27,991 nt of DNA, from positions 1-27,991 of the forward strand of contig CAZUZD010000037.1 of the NCBI GenBank assembly GCA_964624465.1, read 5' to 3'. This DNA is from CAZUZD01 sp964624465. Lineage in GTDB: Bacteria > Planctomycetota > Planctomycetia > Isosphaerales > Isosphaeraceae. Under the pieces are notes generated by a model. It searched no databases. It was not told where the DNA came from and saw nothing but the letters and a program-made list of their open reading frames with translations. Below, piece after piece: positions 14,876-24,224 of the stretch (positions are counted from its first letter, which is position 1; the number at the start of each line of letters is the position of its first letter). Made by a program: the position numbers and the translations under genes.

Positions 14876-15159
14876 CATTGCAGCTCGGGGTTGTTGATGC
14901 CGAGCAGGCGGTGCCAGAGGGGTTCGGGCACGTCGGCCTGGCAGACCAGGCAGGCGTCCTCGGGCGCCGTGGCGCCGTCCAGCGCGTGATACGCGGCCCG
15001 GTCGGCCCGGCAGAGGTCCAGGTACAGGGCCCCCGGCTCGAGCCTGGCGCCCGGCGCCACGACGGGGACGCGGCCCAGATCGGCGTCGGTGAACGCCTCC
15101 AGGCAGTCGCAGATCTCGGGGAAATCGAGCAGGGTGTGGCGGTCGACAGGCTCGTCCAT
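14857..15159 (-). CDS. Small Cys-containing protein of unknown function
   Basis: A 100-residue soluble protein that I do not recognise. It is acidic and has six cysteines: C17-D-C19, C50, C70-x2-C73 and C95. The CLVC motif with the others might bind a metal such as zinc, but no known finger pattern is evident. There is no signal peptide or membrane segment. The start ATG at 15157-15159 is supported by GGAGAG about 8 nt upstream. The frame is open further upstream, but that part covers a repeat cluster and is unlikely to be coding. Codon use matches the neighbourhood. It stands alone: 555 bp of repeat-bearing DNA separates it from the cytochrome-like gene upstream, and a perfect hairpin overlaps its 3' end. 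Confidence 0.6.
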   Translation of the reverse strand: MDEPVDRHTLLDFPEICDCLEAFTDADLGRVPVVAPGARLEPGALYLDLCRADRAAYHALDGATAPEDACLVCQADVPEPLWHRLLGINNPELQCDEPTG

Positions 15160-15338
15160 CGCGGACTCTCCGGTTCCCGGTCCCCGGCCTCCCGGCGCGG
15201 ACCTTCCCGCCCCCGGCCCGGACCTCGCCCCCGCCTCCCTGCACGATCCGTGCCCACCGCCCGTCCCCGCCGGCCGCATCACCTCGACCCTCCGGAGGGA
15301 CCCGGCGCACGGCAGCAGCCGACGACGCAACGTCCATT

Positions 15339-15374
15339 CCCGTAGGTTGGATGAGCGCCAGCGAAATCCGACGG
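15339..15374 (+). repeat. REP-like repeat, copy A
   Basis: A 36-bp unit starting CCCGTAGGTTGGATGAGC and ending AGCGAAATCCGACGG. It is the exact reverse complement of copy B at 15451-15486. Its own ends (GTTGGAT and ATCCGAC) can pair imperfectly, giving a short hairpin. It resembles the GTAGGTTGG...CCAAC-type dispersed repeats common in many bacterial genomes. Confidence 0.8.
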
Positions 15375-15450
15375 GCTGGGGCCAGGGCCGGTTGTGCAAA
15401 CCCGCCGCAGAAGCTCGGAGCGGCTGGTTGACAGGCGACCGCCACCGAGG

Positions 15451-15486
15451 CCGTCGGATTTCGCTGGCGCTCATCCAACCTACGGG
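15451..15486 (-). repeat. REP-like repeat, copy B (inverted relative to A)
   Basis: Perfect 36-bp inverted match to copy A, with 76 bp between them, so a transcript or single strand could form a 36-bp stem. The sequence after it (15487-15532), including ACAACGGCCGGGGTGCC and GTTCCGC, recurs after copy C. Confidence 0.85.
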
Positions 15487-15619
15487 ACGAGACAACGGCC
15501 GGGGTGCCTGGGTTCCGCAGAGCGGAGCCCGGATCCCATCGCCTTGGACAGTCCATCCGGTGTGCCGGTGCCTGAGCGCAGCGTGGCCACGAGGACGATT
15601 CGGTGGCCGCCGACCCGGC

Positions 15620-15653
15620 CCGTCGGATTTCGCTCCGCTCATCAACCTACGGG
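15620..15653 (-). repeat. REP-like repeat, copy C (diverged)
   Basis: A 34-bp version of the unit in the same orientation as B, with a shortened middle (CGCTCCGCTCATCAACC). It is followed by the same ACAACGGCCGGGGTGCC block as copy B, so B and C form an imperfect direct repeat of about 80 bp spaced about 169 bp apart. Confidence 0.8.
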
Positions 15654-15714
15654 ACACGACAACGGCCGGGGTGCCGAGGTTCCGCCACTGGAGCCCGGAG
15701 CGTCCGCGGCTCGA

Positions 15715-17055
15715 TCAGGGGCGCCCCTTCGGGGCCTTGAGGTAGGCGATCAGGTCGCGCATGCCGGCCTCGCCGATGGCGCCGGCCAGGCCGACGGGCA
15801 TGACGGAGGTGCCGCTGGGACGCAGCTCCTCGACCTCGGAGCGTGGCACGAGGGTCTCCTGGGCGCTGATGTCGAGCACGCGCAGCTTGTCCGCCCCCTC
15901 GGCCCGCACCACCCCGACGAGCACCTGGCCGTTCTTGAGGGCCACGGTGAAGGGCAAGTAGGCCGGGTGGATGACGGCGCTGGGCTCGGCGATGTCGCGA
16001 TAGATGGCCGCCGGCTCGCGGTCGGCCTGGCTGTCGAGGGCGGGCCCGATGGCGACGCCCTGGCCGCCGATCTGGTGGCACGAGCTGCACTTGGCCGTCT
16101 CGCCGCGGAAGACCTCGGCCCCGCGCTTCGGGTCGCCGCCGGCCAGGTCATAGGGGGGCGCGGGAACGTCGGCGGCCGTGGGCAGCGCGGGGGGCACCCA
16201 GGCGGGGTTCAGCCGCTCCGGGGCGATCGGCTCGAAGCCACTGGCCCCGGTCCGCTGGAGCGTCACCGTGAGGGTCGGGGCCTGGCCGCCGGCGCCGGTG
16301 GGGACGGACAGGGTGCACTCGACGGGCTCCGTGGTGGCGGCCACGGCAACCTCGGCGCGATGTTCCCCCGCGGCGGCCTGCACCGTCAGGGGCTCGAAGT
16401 TCACCGAGCCCTCGACGGGTGCGGTCGCCGCGATCCGGAGCGTGCCGCCGTCCGGCGGCACCTGCACGAAGGTCGTGAGCCTGAGCGTCCCCGGCTGCGC
16501 GAGTGTGGCGAACAGGCGCTCGTGCTCGGCCGATCCGGCCGTGGCGGCGCGGGCGCGGGCCGGGTCGAGGACCGGCCACCAGCCGGACCAGGCGGCGGCC
16601 TGGGTTCCCTCGGCCGGGGTCCAGGCGGCCTCGACCCCGAGCGCCGGATAGGACCAGGCCTCGGGGCGGCCGGCTCCCTCGGGGGCGGGGATCGTGTACC
16701 GGCCGGAGCGGGGATGCGGGTCGGTGATCAGCACCAGCGTCCGACCCTGATCCCGCCGCTCGACGGCCGCGATCCGGATCGAGCCCAGCTCGCTGGCGTC
16801 GGCCGCCGGCGCGCCGGTTCCGGCGGCATCGGGGGAACTCAGCGCCCGGAACGGGATCAGGCGTCCGACGAGCGTGGCGGCGGTCGCCGCGTCGATCGGC
16901 TGCCGGAGCGCGACGTGGACCTCCATCGGCCCGGCCGGCCAGACGAGCCTCGGGACCGCCTCGTCGATCGCGGGCGCGGGGTGGGCCCCGGCGCCGGCGA
17001 GGCGGAACAGTCCCAGTCCCAGGGCCGCGAGCAGCGGCAGCCCGATCCATCGCAT
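15715..17055 (-). CDS. Secreted planctomycete CxxCH cytochrome-c-like protein
   Basis: A 446-residue exported protein. A signal peptide or anchor (about 1-24) is followed by a long beta-rich region (about 35-285) that I do not recognise; it includes WSGWWPVLDPARARA (156-170). The C-terminal domain (about 305-442) is a cytochrome-c-like fold of the type common at the ends of planctomycete haem-binding proteins: haem motif CSSCH (C323, C326, H327), candidate axial Met419 in VMPVGL and the final MRDLIAYLKA helix. It probably carries covalent haem c in the periplasm and takes part in electron transfer or in oxidation of an organic substrate; this is inferred. The ATG at 17053-17055 has GAGGA about 7 nt upstream. 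It is transcribed away from nth, with a promoter candidate in the 169-bp gap. Confidence 0.87.
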   Translation of the reverse strand: MRWIGLPLLAALGLGLFRLAGAGAHPAPAIDEAVPRLVWPAGPMEVHVALRQPIDAATAATLVGRLIPFRALSSPDAAGTGAPAADASELGSIRIAAVERRDQGRTLVLITDPHPRSGRYTIPAPEGAGRPEAWSYPALGVEAAWTPAEGTQAAAWSGWWPVLDPARARAATAGSAEHERLFATLAQPGTLRLTTFVQVPPDGGTLRIAATAPVEGSVNFEPLTVQAAAGEHRAEVAVAATTEPVECTLSVPTGAGGQAPTLTVTLQRTGASGFEPIAPERLNPAWVPPALPTAADVPAPPYDLAGGDPKRGAEVFRGETAKCSSCHQIGGQGVAIGPALDSQADREPAAIYRDIAEPSAVIHPAYLPFTVALKNGQVLVGVVRAEGADKLRVLDISAQETLVPRSEVEELRPSGTSVMPVGLAGAIGEAGMRDLIAYLKAPKGRP

Positions 17056-17170
17056 GGCAGGTCCTCGAACCAGGTCGGCCCCCGGGGCGGACCGGGGCGG
17101 GACTGAGCGGTTGGGTCCGTAGCGGCAATCCTCGGCTGGGGATCGCGCGCCCTGGCACCGGATTTTCCCA

Positions 17171-17200
17171 ATGATAGGACCCGGTCTTCGCAAACCACAA
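17171..17200 (-). promoter_or_regulatory. Candidate promoter for the cytochrome-c-like gene
   Basis: On the minus strand, TTGTGG (17195-17200), an 18-bp spacer and TATCAT (17171-17176). The -10 matches consensus at 5 of 6 positions, the -35 at 3 of 6. The leader would be about 108 nt. Confidence 0.4.
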
Positions 17201-17224
17201 GCCGACGGCCACGGAGCCGCACCC

Positions 17225-17944
17225 ATGCCCCGCGCCCGCCCGAAGTCTGCCAGCGCCCGGCCCGCGCCGCCCGAGCACCCGACCGAACCGTTCGAGCTCG
17301 ACGAGGTCTTCCGCCGGCTCCGCCTGGCCGTCGCCGGATACCCGAAGGCGGCCCTGTTCGAGCTCCGCGACCTGGGCCACGGCACCCCCTTCGAGCAGCT
17401 CGTCGCCGCCCTGATCTCCGCCCGCACCCGCGACGAGACGACCCTGCCCGTGAGCCTGGCCCTGTTCGCCCGCGCCCGCACGCCCGAGCAACTGATCGCC
17501 CTGGGTGAGCCGGAATTGCTCGCGATCCTCCGGACCGTGACGTTCCCCGAGCCCAAGGCGCGCGACCTCCTGGCCCTGGCCCGCCAGATCGTCGCCGAGC
17601 ACGGCGGCCGGGTGCCCGACACGGCTGAGGGCCTGACGGCGTTTCGCGGCGTGGGGCCCAAGATCGCCGCCCTGACGCTCGGCATCGGCTTCGGTCAGCC
17701 GGCGATCTCGGTGGACGTGCACGTGCACCGGGTCGTGAACCGCTGGGGCTACGTGCAGACCCGCACCCCGGAGCAGACCCAGGCCGCGCTGGCGACGAAG
17801 CTCCCCCGCGCGTACTGGATCGAGCTGAACGAGCGGCTGGTTCCGTTCGGCAAGTGGATCTGCACCGCCCCGGCCCCGCCGAGGTGCTCCACCTGCCCGC
17901 TGAACCCGATGTGCCCCCGGGTCGGCGTCGACCGCTGGCGCTGA
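17225..17944 (+). CDS. nth: Endonuclease III-like DNA glycosylase/AP lyase
   Basis: A 239-residue helix-hairpin-helix-GPD DNA glycosylase, acting in base-excision repair on oxidised pyrimidines and nicking the abasic site. The HhH motif FRGVGPKIAALTLG carries the catalytic Lys146, and VDVHVHRVVNR carries Asp164. A C-terminal four-Cys [4Fe-4S] loop is present (C213, C221, C224, C230), but its spacing is C-x7-C-x2-C-x5-C, one residue longer than the usual x6. The N-terminus has an extra Ala/Pro/Arg-rich stretch of about 25 residues. The ATG at 17225 is chosen; an earlier in-frame ATG at 17171 overlaps a likely promoter for the divergent gene and has no homology. No clear ribosome site is seen. 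A glpQ-like gene follows 150 bp downstream. Confidence 0.93.
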   Translation: MPRARPKSASARPAPPEHPTEPFELDEVFRRLRLAVAGYPKAALFELRDLGHGTPFEQLVAALISARTRDETTLPVSLALFARARTPEQLIALGEPELLAILRTVTFPEPKARDLLALARQIVAEHGGRVPDTAEGLTAFRGVGPKIAALTLGIGFGQPAISVDVHVHRVVNRWGYVQTRTPEQTQAALATKLPRAYWIELNERLVPFGKWICTAPAPPRCSTCPLNPMCPRVGVDRWR

Positions 17945-17993
17945 GGCCGCCACACCGGCCGACGATCTTCGCCGAAGCCGCACGAGACCTTCA

Positions 17994-18008
17994 CCCGCGA
18001 TTCGCGGG
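17994..18008 (+). terminator. Short hairpin after nth, or operator of the next gene
   Basis: CCCGCG-ATT-CGCGGG, a perfect 6-bp stem with a 3-nt loop, 50 bp after the nth stop and 13 bp before a TAGACT box upstream of the glpQ-like gene. It could end nth transcripts or bind a regulator. No T tract follows. Confidence 0.3.
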
Positions 18009-18094
18009 CTCGCGATACCGTAGACTTGGGGCGCCTCGGGCCGCCGGCGGGTGCCGGCGCCACGGACGGCGCCCGCTGTCGGGGAGTCTGTCCG

Positions 18095-19147
18095 ATGCCG
18101 CGTGGCCAGGCCGTCTGGATCGCCCTGGGCTTGCTGATCGCCGGGGCCGGGATGGGAGCCCGACCGATGACCGACCCGAGCCGCGACGCCGCACCGGCGC
18201 CCCCCGCCCCCCGGCGGCCCGTGATCATCGCCCACCGGGGGGCCAGCGGCTACGTGCCCGAGCACACGCTCGAGGGCGTCGCCATGGCCCATGCGATGGG
18301 GGCCGACTTCATCGAGCAGGACCTGATCCTGAGCCGCGACGGCGTGCCGGTGGTCCTGCACGACCTCCAGCTCGACGCGGTCACCGACGTCGCTCAGATG
18401 TTCCCCACCCGCCAGCGCCCCGACGGCCACTGGTACGCGCTCGACCTCGACCTGGCCGAGCTCAAGACCCTGACCGTCCACGAGCGCACGAACCTCAAGA
18501 CCGGCAGCCCCCAGTTCCCCGGCCGGGTCCCGCAGGGCCAGGGCACGTTCCGGATCCCGACCCTGGAGGAGGAGCTGGAACTCATCGCCGGCCTGAACCG
18601 CAGCACGGGCCGCACCGCCGGCATTTACCCGGAGATGAAGGCCCCCGCCTGGCACCGTGATCAGGGCGCCGACCTGTCCGCGGTCGTGCTCCCGATCCTC
18701 GCCCGCCACGGCTACGCGACCAAGTCTGACCCCTGCTATGTGCAGTGCTTCGAGTTCGCCGAGGTGCGCCGGATTCGCAACGATCTGGGCTACCAGGGCC
18801 GCCTGATCCAGCTCCTCGGCGGCGGCCAGACCCCCGAGGGCCTCGACCCCACCACCGCCGCCGGTCTCGACTCGTTCGCCTCCCTGGTCGACGGCATCGG
18901 CCCGTCGCTGGGCCAGGTCTTCCGCCACGGCCCCGGCGGCACCCCCGAGCCGACCGACCTGGTCGCGCTCGCCCACGCCCGCGGCATGGCCGTTCACCCC
19001 TACACGGTCCGTGCCGACGCCCTGCCCCCCGGTCTGACCCGCGTCGAGGACTTCTTCCGCCTGATCTTCGGCGCCGTCGGCGTCGACGGCGTCTTCACCG
19101 ACCACCCCGACCGCGGCGTGCAGGCCGCCCAGGCGCTCGGCCGCTGA
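18095..19147 (+). CDS. glpQ: Exported glycerophosphodiester phosphodiesterase
   Basis: A 350-residue GDPD-family enzyme of the periplasmic GlpQ type, releasing glycerol-3-phosphate from glycerophosphodiesters produced by lipid breakdown. A signal peptide (about 1-22) precedes the TIM-barrel domain. Catalytic and metal residues are visible: IAHRGASGYVPEHT with H47, R48 and E56, FIEQD with E74 and D76, and VVLHD with H89. The barrel continues through PEMKAPAWH and ends with VDGVFTDHPD near residue 330. Length fits GlpQ, which is longer than cytoplasmic UgpQ. The ATG at 18095 has a good GGGGAG 8 nt upstream; the longer frame upstream contains a promoter-like TAGACT (18021-18026). Regulation by phosphate or glycerol cannot be read from the sequence. 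Confidence 0.93.
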   Translation: MPRGQAVWIALGLLIAGAGMGARPMTDPSRDAAPAPPAPRRPVIIAHRGASGYVPEHTLEGVAMAHAMGADFIEQDLILSRDGVPVVLHDLQLDAVTDVAQMFPTRQRPDGHWYALDLDLAELKTLTVHERTNLKTGSPQFPGRVPQGQGTFRIPTLEEELELIAGLNRSTGRTAGIYPEMKAPAWHRDQGADLSAVVLPILARHGYATKSDPCYVQCFEFAEVRRIRNDLGYQGRLIQLLGGGQTPEGLDPTTAAGLDSFASLVDGIGPSLGQVFRHGPGGTPEPTDLVALAHARGMAVHPYTVRADALPPGLTRVEDFFRLIFGAVGVDGVFTDHPDRGVQAAQALGR

Positions 19148-19226
19148 ACCGACCGCGGTCCGTGTGCTCCGAGAGCGGGCCTCCTCCTGCGCCGTCCTCG
19201 GAGCCCAACGCCCGGTGGAGCTTCAG

Positions 19227-19242
19227 CACCGCCGGTGCGGTG
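19227..19242. terminator. Hairpin between glpQ-like and DUF1501 genes
   Basis: CACCGC-CGGT-GCGGTG, a perfect 6-bp stem with a tetraloop, directly after the DUF1501 stop codon (19245-19247) on the minus strand and 80 bp after the glpQ stop on the plus strand. A weaker 7-bp pairing CTCCGAG/CTCGGAG lies just before it. Confidence 0.4.
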
Positions 19243-19244
19243 GT

Positions 19245-20777
<1,533 letters not shown>

Positions 20778-20863
20778 GATTCGGGCTCGCTTGCAATCCG
20801 GCCGGCGCCGGGGGATCGGCTGGGTTCGTTCCGCAACCAGCATCGCTGGCCCGGGGACCACGC

Positions 20864-23800
20864 TCAGGGCCGGGTCAGGGTCTCGTCGAGGTTCAGCAGC
20901 ACGTTGCCGACGACCGTCCAGGCGGCCAGCTCGGCGACCGGCTCGCCGGCGGCAGGCGTGAGGCTGGCCGAGCGGAGCAGGTCGGCGGCGGCGGCGGGAT
21001 CGGCCTGGTAGTCGGCCAGGGCGTCCTGGTAGAGGGCGACCACGCGGTCGCTCTCGACGGCGCTGGCCGGGCGCACCAGAACCAGCCCCAGCGCGCGGGC
21101 GGCGCGGTCGCGGACGGTCGCCTCGGGCCCGGCCAGCACCCGGCGGCCCAGGGCGCCGGCGGCCTCGACGAACGCCGGGTCGTTGAGCGTCACCAGGGCC
21201 TGGAGCGGCGTGTTGGTGCGGATGCGGCGGATCGTGCAGACCTCGCCGCTGCCGGCGTCGAAGGTGGTCATCGCCGGGTACGGGCTGGTGCGGCGCCAGA
21301 AGGTGTAGAGGCCGCGGCGATGCCGGTCCTGGCCGGGGGAAGTTTCCCACTTCAGGCTGCTGTAGGCGGCCCGCCAGAGGCCGTCGGGCTGCGGCGGCAT
21401 GACCGAGGGGCCGTGCATCCGGTCCGAGAGCAGGCCGCTGGCCGCCAGCGCCTGGTCGCGGATCACCTCGGCCGGCAGCCGGAACCGGGGCGACCGCGCC
21501 AGCAGCCGGTTGCGGGGGTCGGCGGCCACCTTGGCCGGGTCCTGCCGCGAGCCCTGCCGATAGGTCGCCGAGGTCACGATCTGCTTGAGCAGCGCCTTCT
21601 GCGACCAGCCGTGCGTGTCGCGGAACGCCACCGCCAGCCAGTCCAGCAGCTCGGGGTGCGAGGGGGCCGCGCCCTGGGCGCCGAAGTCCTCCTCGGTCTC
21701 GACCAGGCCGATGCCGAAGAGCCGGGCCCAGATGCGGTTGACCGCGACCCGTGGCGTGAGCGGGTTGGCGGGCGAGACCAGCCAGCGGGCCGCGCCCAGG
21801 CGGTCGGGGGCCACGCCCTCGGGCAGACCGCCGAAGGTCGCGGGCACGGCGGCGGAGACCTCGTCGCCGGGGTCGAGGAAGTTGCCGCGCTGGTGGATCT
21901 TCGTGACCCGACGGCGGTCGGCCGGCAGCTCGCGGACGATCGGCGTGTTCGGGATCGCGGCGCGCTCGGCCTTGAGTGCGACCTCGGCCGCGTCGAGCTG
22001 CGCGTAGAGGGCGGCGGTCGGGCCGTACTGGCGGCGGAACGTCTCGGTCAGGCGAGCCGCGTCGGCCCCGGAGCGAGCCGCGACCGGCAGGGCTGCCAGC
22101 TCGGCGAGCGTGCGCAGCTCGGGCTTCAGATCGGCCGGTGTGGCCGTCGTGGTCGAGAGCCGGAAGGCGCCCAGCGAGAGCTTCGTGTAGTTCTGGACGA
22201 GCGTCACCACGAGCCGGCCGTCGCGGTGCGCCAGCGCGGCCTTGAGCGGGAACAGGGCGACGTGCGGCTCGGCGTTCTTCGGCGACCAGGCCCAGCCGGA
22301 GTTGAGGTCGCCATCGACGGCCTTCGCGACGGGGTATCCCCCCTGCTCGAAGTCGGCGCGGGGGGTGTCCAGGGCGATCGGCTCGGGCCTGGCGTCCGGG
22401 GCCGCGTCGGCGGCGAGCCAGCCGACCTGGACCTCGGAGACCACGGCGTTCTGATCGCCGGCGTTGCGGCCGGGCCCGCCGTTGGGCAACGAGGGGTCCT
22501 TGAGGGCTTCCAGTCGCAGCGCCGTGATCGGGCCGGAGACGGGCAGCTCGACGGTGTACGTGACGGTGTCGGGGTGCGGGCCGCCGGCGATCAGGGCGCC
22601 GTCGGACCTGGTCGTGAGCGTGGCACCGCCGGTGGCCGTGGCGCGGGTGGCGGTCGGGGTGCTCCACGGGCTGGCGCCGGCGATGGAGAGTTCCCAGGCC
22701 CGCTGCTTGGCGTCGAGGCTGGGGGACGCGGCGGCCAGCTCGGCCTTCAGGGGCCGGACCTGCTCCTCCAGGGCCGCGATCCGGCGCCGCTGGTCGGGCG
22801 AGGGCATGGGGGCCGTGGGGCTGTCGTCGGAGCGGTCGGCGTCCTCGGTCTGGTTGAAGACGGCGAAGACGCTGTAGTAGTCGCGGTGGCTGATCGGGTC
22901 GTACTTGTGGCTGTGGCACTTGGCGCAGCCGAAGGTGAGGCCCATCCAGACCTGCATCGTCGTGTCGATGCGGTCCTTGACGGCCGCGACGCGGAACTCC
23001 TCGTCGTCGGTGCCACCCTCGTCGTTGGTCATCGTGTTGCGGTGGAAGGCGGTCGCCAACCGCTGCGCCTCGGTGGCGTCGGGCAGCAGGTCGCCGGCGA
23101 GCTGCTCGACGGTGAAGCGGTCGAAGGGGACATCGGCGTTGTAGGCGTCGATCACCCAGTCGCGGTAACGCCAGATCTGCCGGGGCTGGTCCTTCTCGTA
23201 CCCCTTGGTGTCGGCGTAGCGGGCGAGATCCAGCCAGAGCCGGGCCCAGTGCTCGCCGTAGCGGGGGCTCTCCAGCAGGCGGTCGACGTAGCGCTCGAAG
23301 GCGTCGGCCGCCGGGTCGGCCAGGTACGCCGCCAGCACGGCCGGATCGGGCGGCAGGCCGGTCAGGTCCAGCGCGGCGCGACGGGCGAGGGTCGGACGGT
23401 CCGCCTCGGGCTCCGGTTCGAGCCCGGCGGCGGCCACCTTCGCGAAGACGAAGGCGTCGATCGGGTTCTTGACCCGACCGGCCCACGCAGCAGGCACGGC
23501 CGGCGGGGCGGCGGCCACCGGCGGGCGGAACGACCAGTGCTCGGTGTAGCCGGCGCCGCCCTGGATCCAGCGCTCCAGCAGGTCCTTCTGCGTGTCGCTC
23601 AGGGTCTGGCCGCTCTCGGGCGGCGGCATGACCTCGGTCGGCTCGTCGCTGCGGACGCGGGCGATCAGCTCGCTGTCGTCCGGCTTGCCGGGCGCGATGA
23701 CCGCATGGCCGTCGCGATCGCGGACGGCGTCGTCGCGCTGGTCGAGCCGGAGCTTCGCCTTGCGGTGCCCCTCGTCGGGCCCGTGGCAGGCGAAGCAGTT

Positions 23801-23989
23801 GGCCGCCAGGATCGGCCGGATGTCCCGGTCATAGTCGATCGCGTCGGCCGCCGGCCCGTCGCCACCGCCGGGCGTGACCCGGGCCACGGTCGGCCGCAAG
23901 ACCAGACCCAGCAGGAGGATCGGGAGCAGGCCGGCGGCGAGGGGCAGGCAACGGTGGTTCGTGACGGTGGGCACGTGCAGTTGTCTCAT
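20864..23989 (-). CDS. PSCyt1/DUF1549/DUF1553 ('PSD1') planctomycete cytochrome protein
   Basis: A 1041-residue exported haem protein. A hydrophobic segment (about 15-32) acts as signal or anchor. Next comes the PSCyt1 domain (about 52-145) with haem motif CFACH (65-69) and MPP (121-123); then DUF1549 (about 175-385), which includes a second haem motif CAKCH (355-359) inside GLTFGCAKCHSHKYDPI. A middle region (about 400-650) looks like a beta-rich insertion. DUF1553 (about 690-960) shows NRIWARLFGIGLVETEEDFG and TNTPLQALVTLNDP. The family is almost confined to planctomycetes and relatives and its biochemical role is undetermined; two haem c sites point to a redox function. The first gene of an operon with DUF1501, with a promoter candidate about 40-65 nt upstream. 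The ATG at 23987-23989 is the nearest to the signal; its ribosome site is poor. Confidence 0.95.
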   Translation of the reverse strand: MRQLHVPTVTNHRCLPLAAGLLPILLLGLVLRPTVARVTPGGGDGPAADAIDYDRDIRPILAANCFACHGPDEGHRKAKLRLDQRDDAVRDRDGHAVIAPGKPDDSELIARVRSDEPTEVMPPPESGQTLSDTQKDLLERWIQGGAGYTEHWSFRPPVAAAPPAVPAAWAGRVKNPIDAFVFAKVAAAGLEPEPEADRPTLARRAALDLTGLPPDPAVLAAYLADPAADAFERYVDRLLESPRYGEHWARLWLDLARYADTKGYEKDQPRQIWRYRDWVIDAYNADVPFDRFTVEQLAGDLLPDATEAQRLATAFHRNTMTNDEGGTDDEEFRVAAVKDRIDTTMQVWMGLTFGCAKCHSHKYDPISHRDYYSVFAVFNQTEDADRSDDSPTAPMPSPDQRRRIAALEEQVRPLKAELAAASPSLDAKQRAWELSIAGASPWSTPTATRATATGGATLTTRSDGALIAGGPHPDTVTYTVELPVSGPITALRLEALKDPSLPNGGPGRNAGDQNAVVSEVQVGWLAADAAPDARPEPIALDTPRADFEQGGYPVAKAVDGDLNSGWAWSPKNAEPHVALFPLKAALAHRDGRLVVTLVQNYTKLSLGAFRLSTTTATPADLKPELRTLAELAALPVAARSGADAARLTETFRRQYGPTAALYAQLDAAEVALKAERAAIPNTPIVRELPADRRRVTKIHQRGNFLDPGDEVSAAVPATFGGLPEGVAPDRLGAARWLVSPANPLTPRVAVNRIWARLFGIGLVETEEDFGAQGAAPSHPELLDWLAVAFRDTHGWSQKALLKQIVTSATYRQGSRQDPAKVAADPRNRLLARSPRFRLPAEVIRDQALAASGLLSDRMHGPSVMPPQPDGLWRAAYSSLKWETSPGQDRHRRGLYTFWRRTSPYPAMTTFDAGSGEVCTIRRIRTNTPLQALVTLNDPAFVEAAGALGRRVLAGPEATVRDRAARALGLVLVRPASAVESDRVVALYQDALADYQADPAAAADLLRSASLTPAAGEPVAELAAWTVVGNVLLNLDETLTRP

Positions 23990-24011
23990 CGCGAGGGGCA
24001 CTCCGCAGGGC

Positions 24012-24056
24012 GAGTCCGGAGACTCCCATTTTCCCCGGCGCTGGCCGCGATCACAA
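24012..24056 (-). promoter_or_regulatory. Candidate promoter and operator of the PSD1-DUF1501 operon
   Basis: On the minus strand, TTGTGA (24051-24056), a 17-bp spacer and GAAAAT (24028-24033), each matching consensus at 4 of 6 positions. A dyad GAGTC-CGGA-GACTC (24012-24025) lies across the expected transcription start, where a repressor could sit. Confidence 0.4.
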
Positions 24057-24224
24057 GCGCCGGCCGCAATCGGCCAGCCCCGTCCGGCCTGGGGTCCCGG
24101 AACACCGGCTCGGACCGTTGCGGGGGGCCCCGCGACGCACAGTCGGTCGACGACGGTCCCTTCGGGCGTTGCCCGGAGACTGCGACCGACGCTGGGCGGC
24201 AGGCGCGATGGTCTGCGGCCGGTG

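Larger units (their letters stand above)
15160..15714. other. Repeat-bearing intergenic region
   Basis: About 555 bp without a supportable gene between two minus-strand genes. It holds three copies of a 34-36 bp REP-like sequence (listed separately). Two of them extend into a further shared stretch downstream of about 45 bp. No transposase fragment, tRNA or promoter with convincing boxes is visible. Confidence 0.75.

Noticed and set aside
15160..15714. Open frames through the repeat cluster, including an upstream extension of the 100-residue protein
   Set aside because: They cover the REP-like copies, show no homology and have no proper ribosome site.
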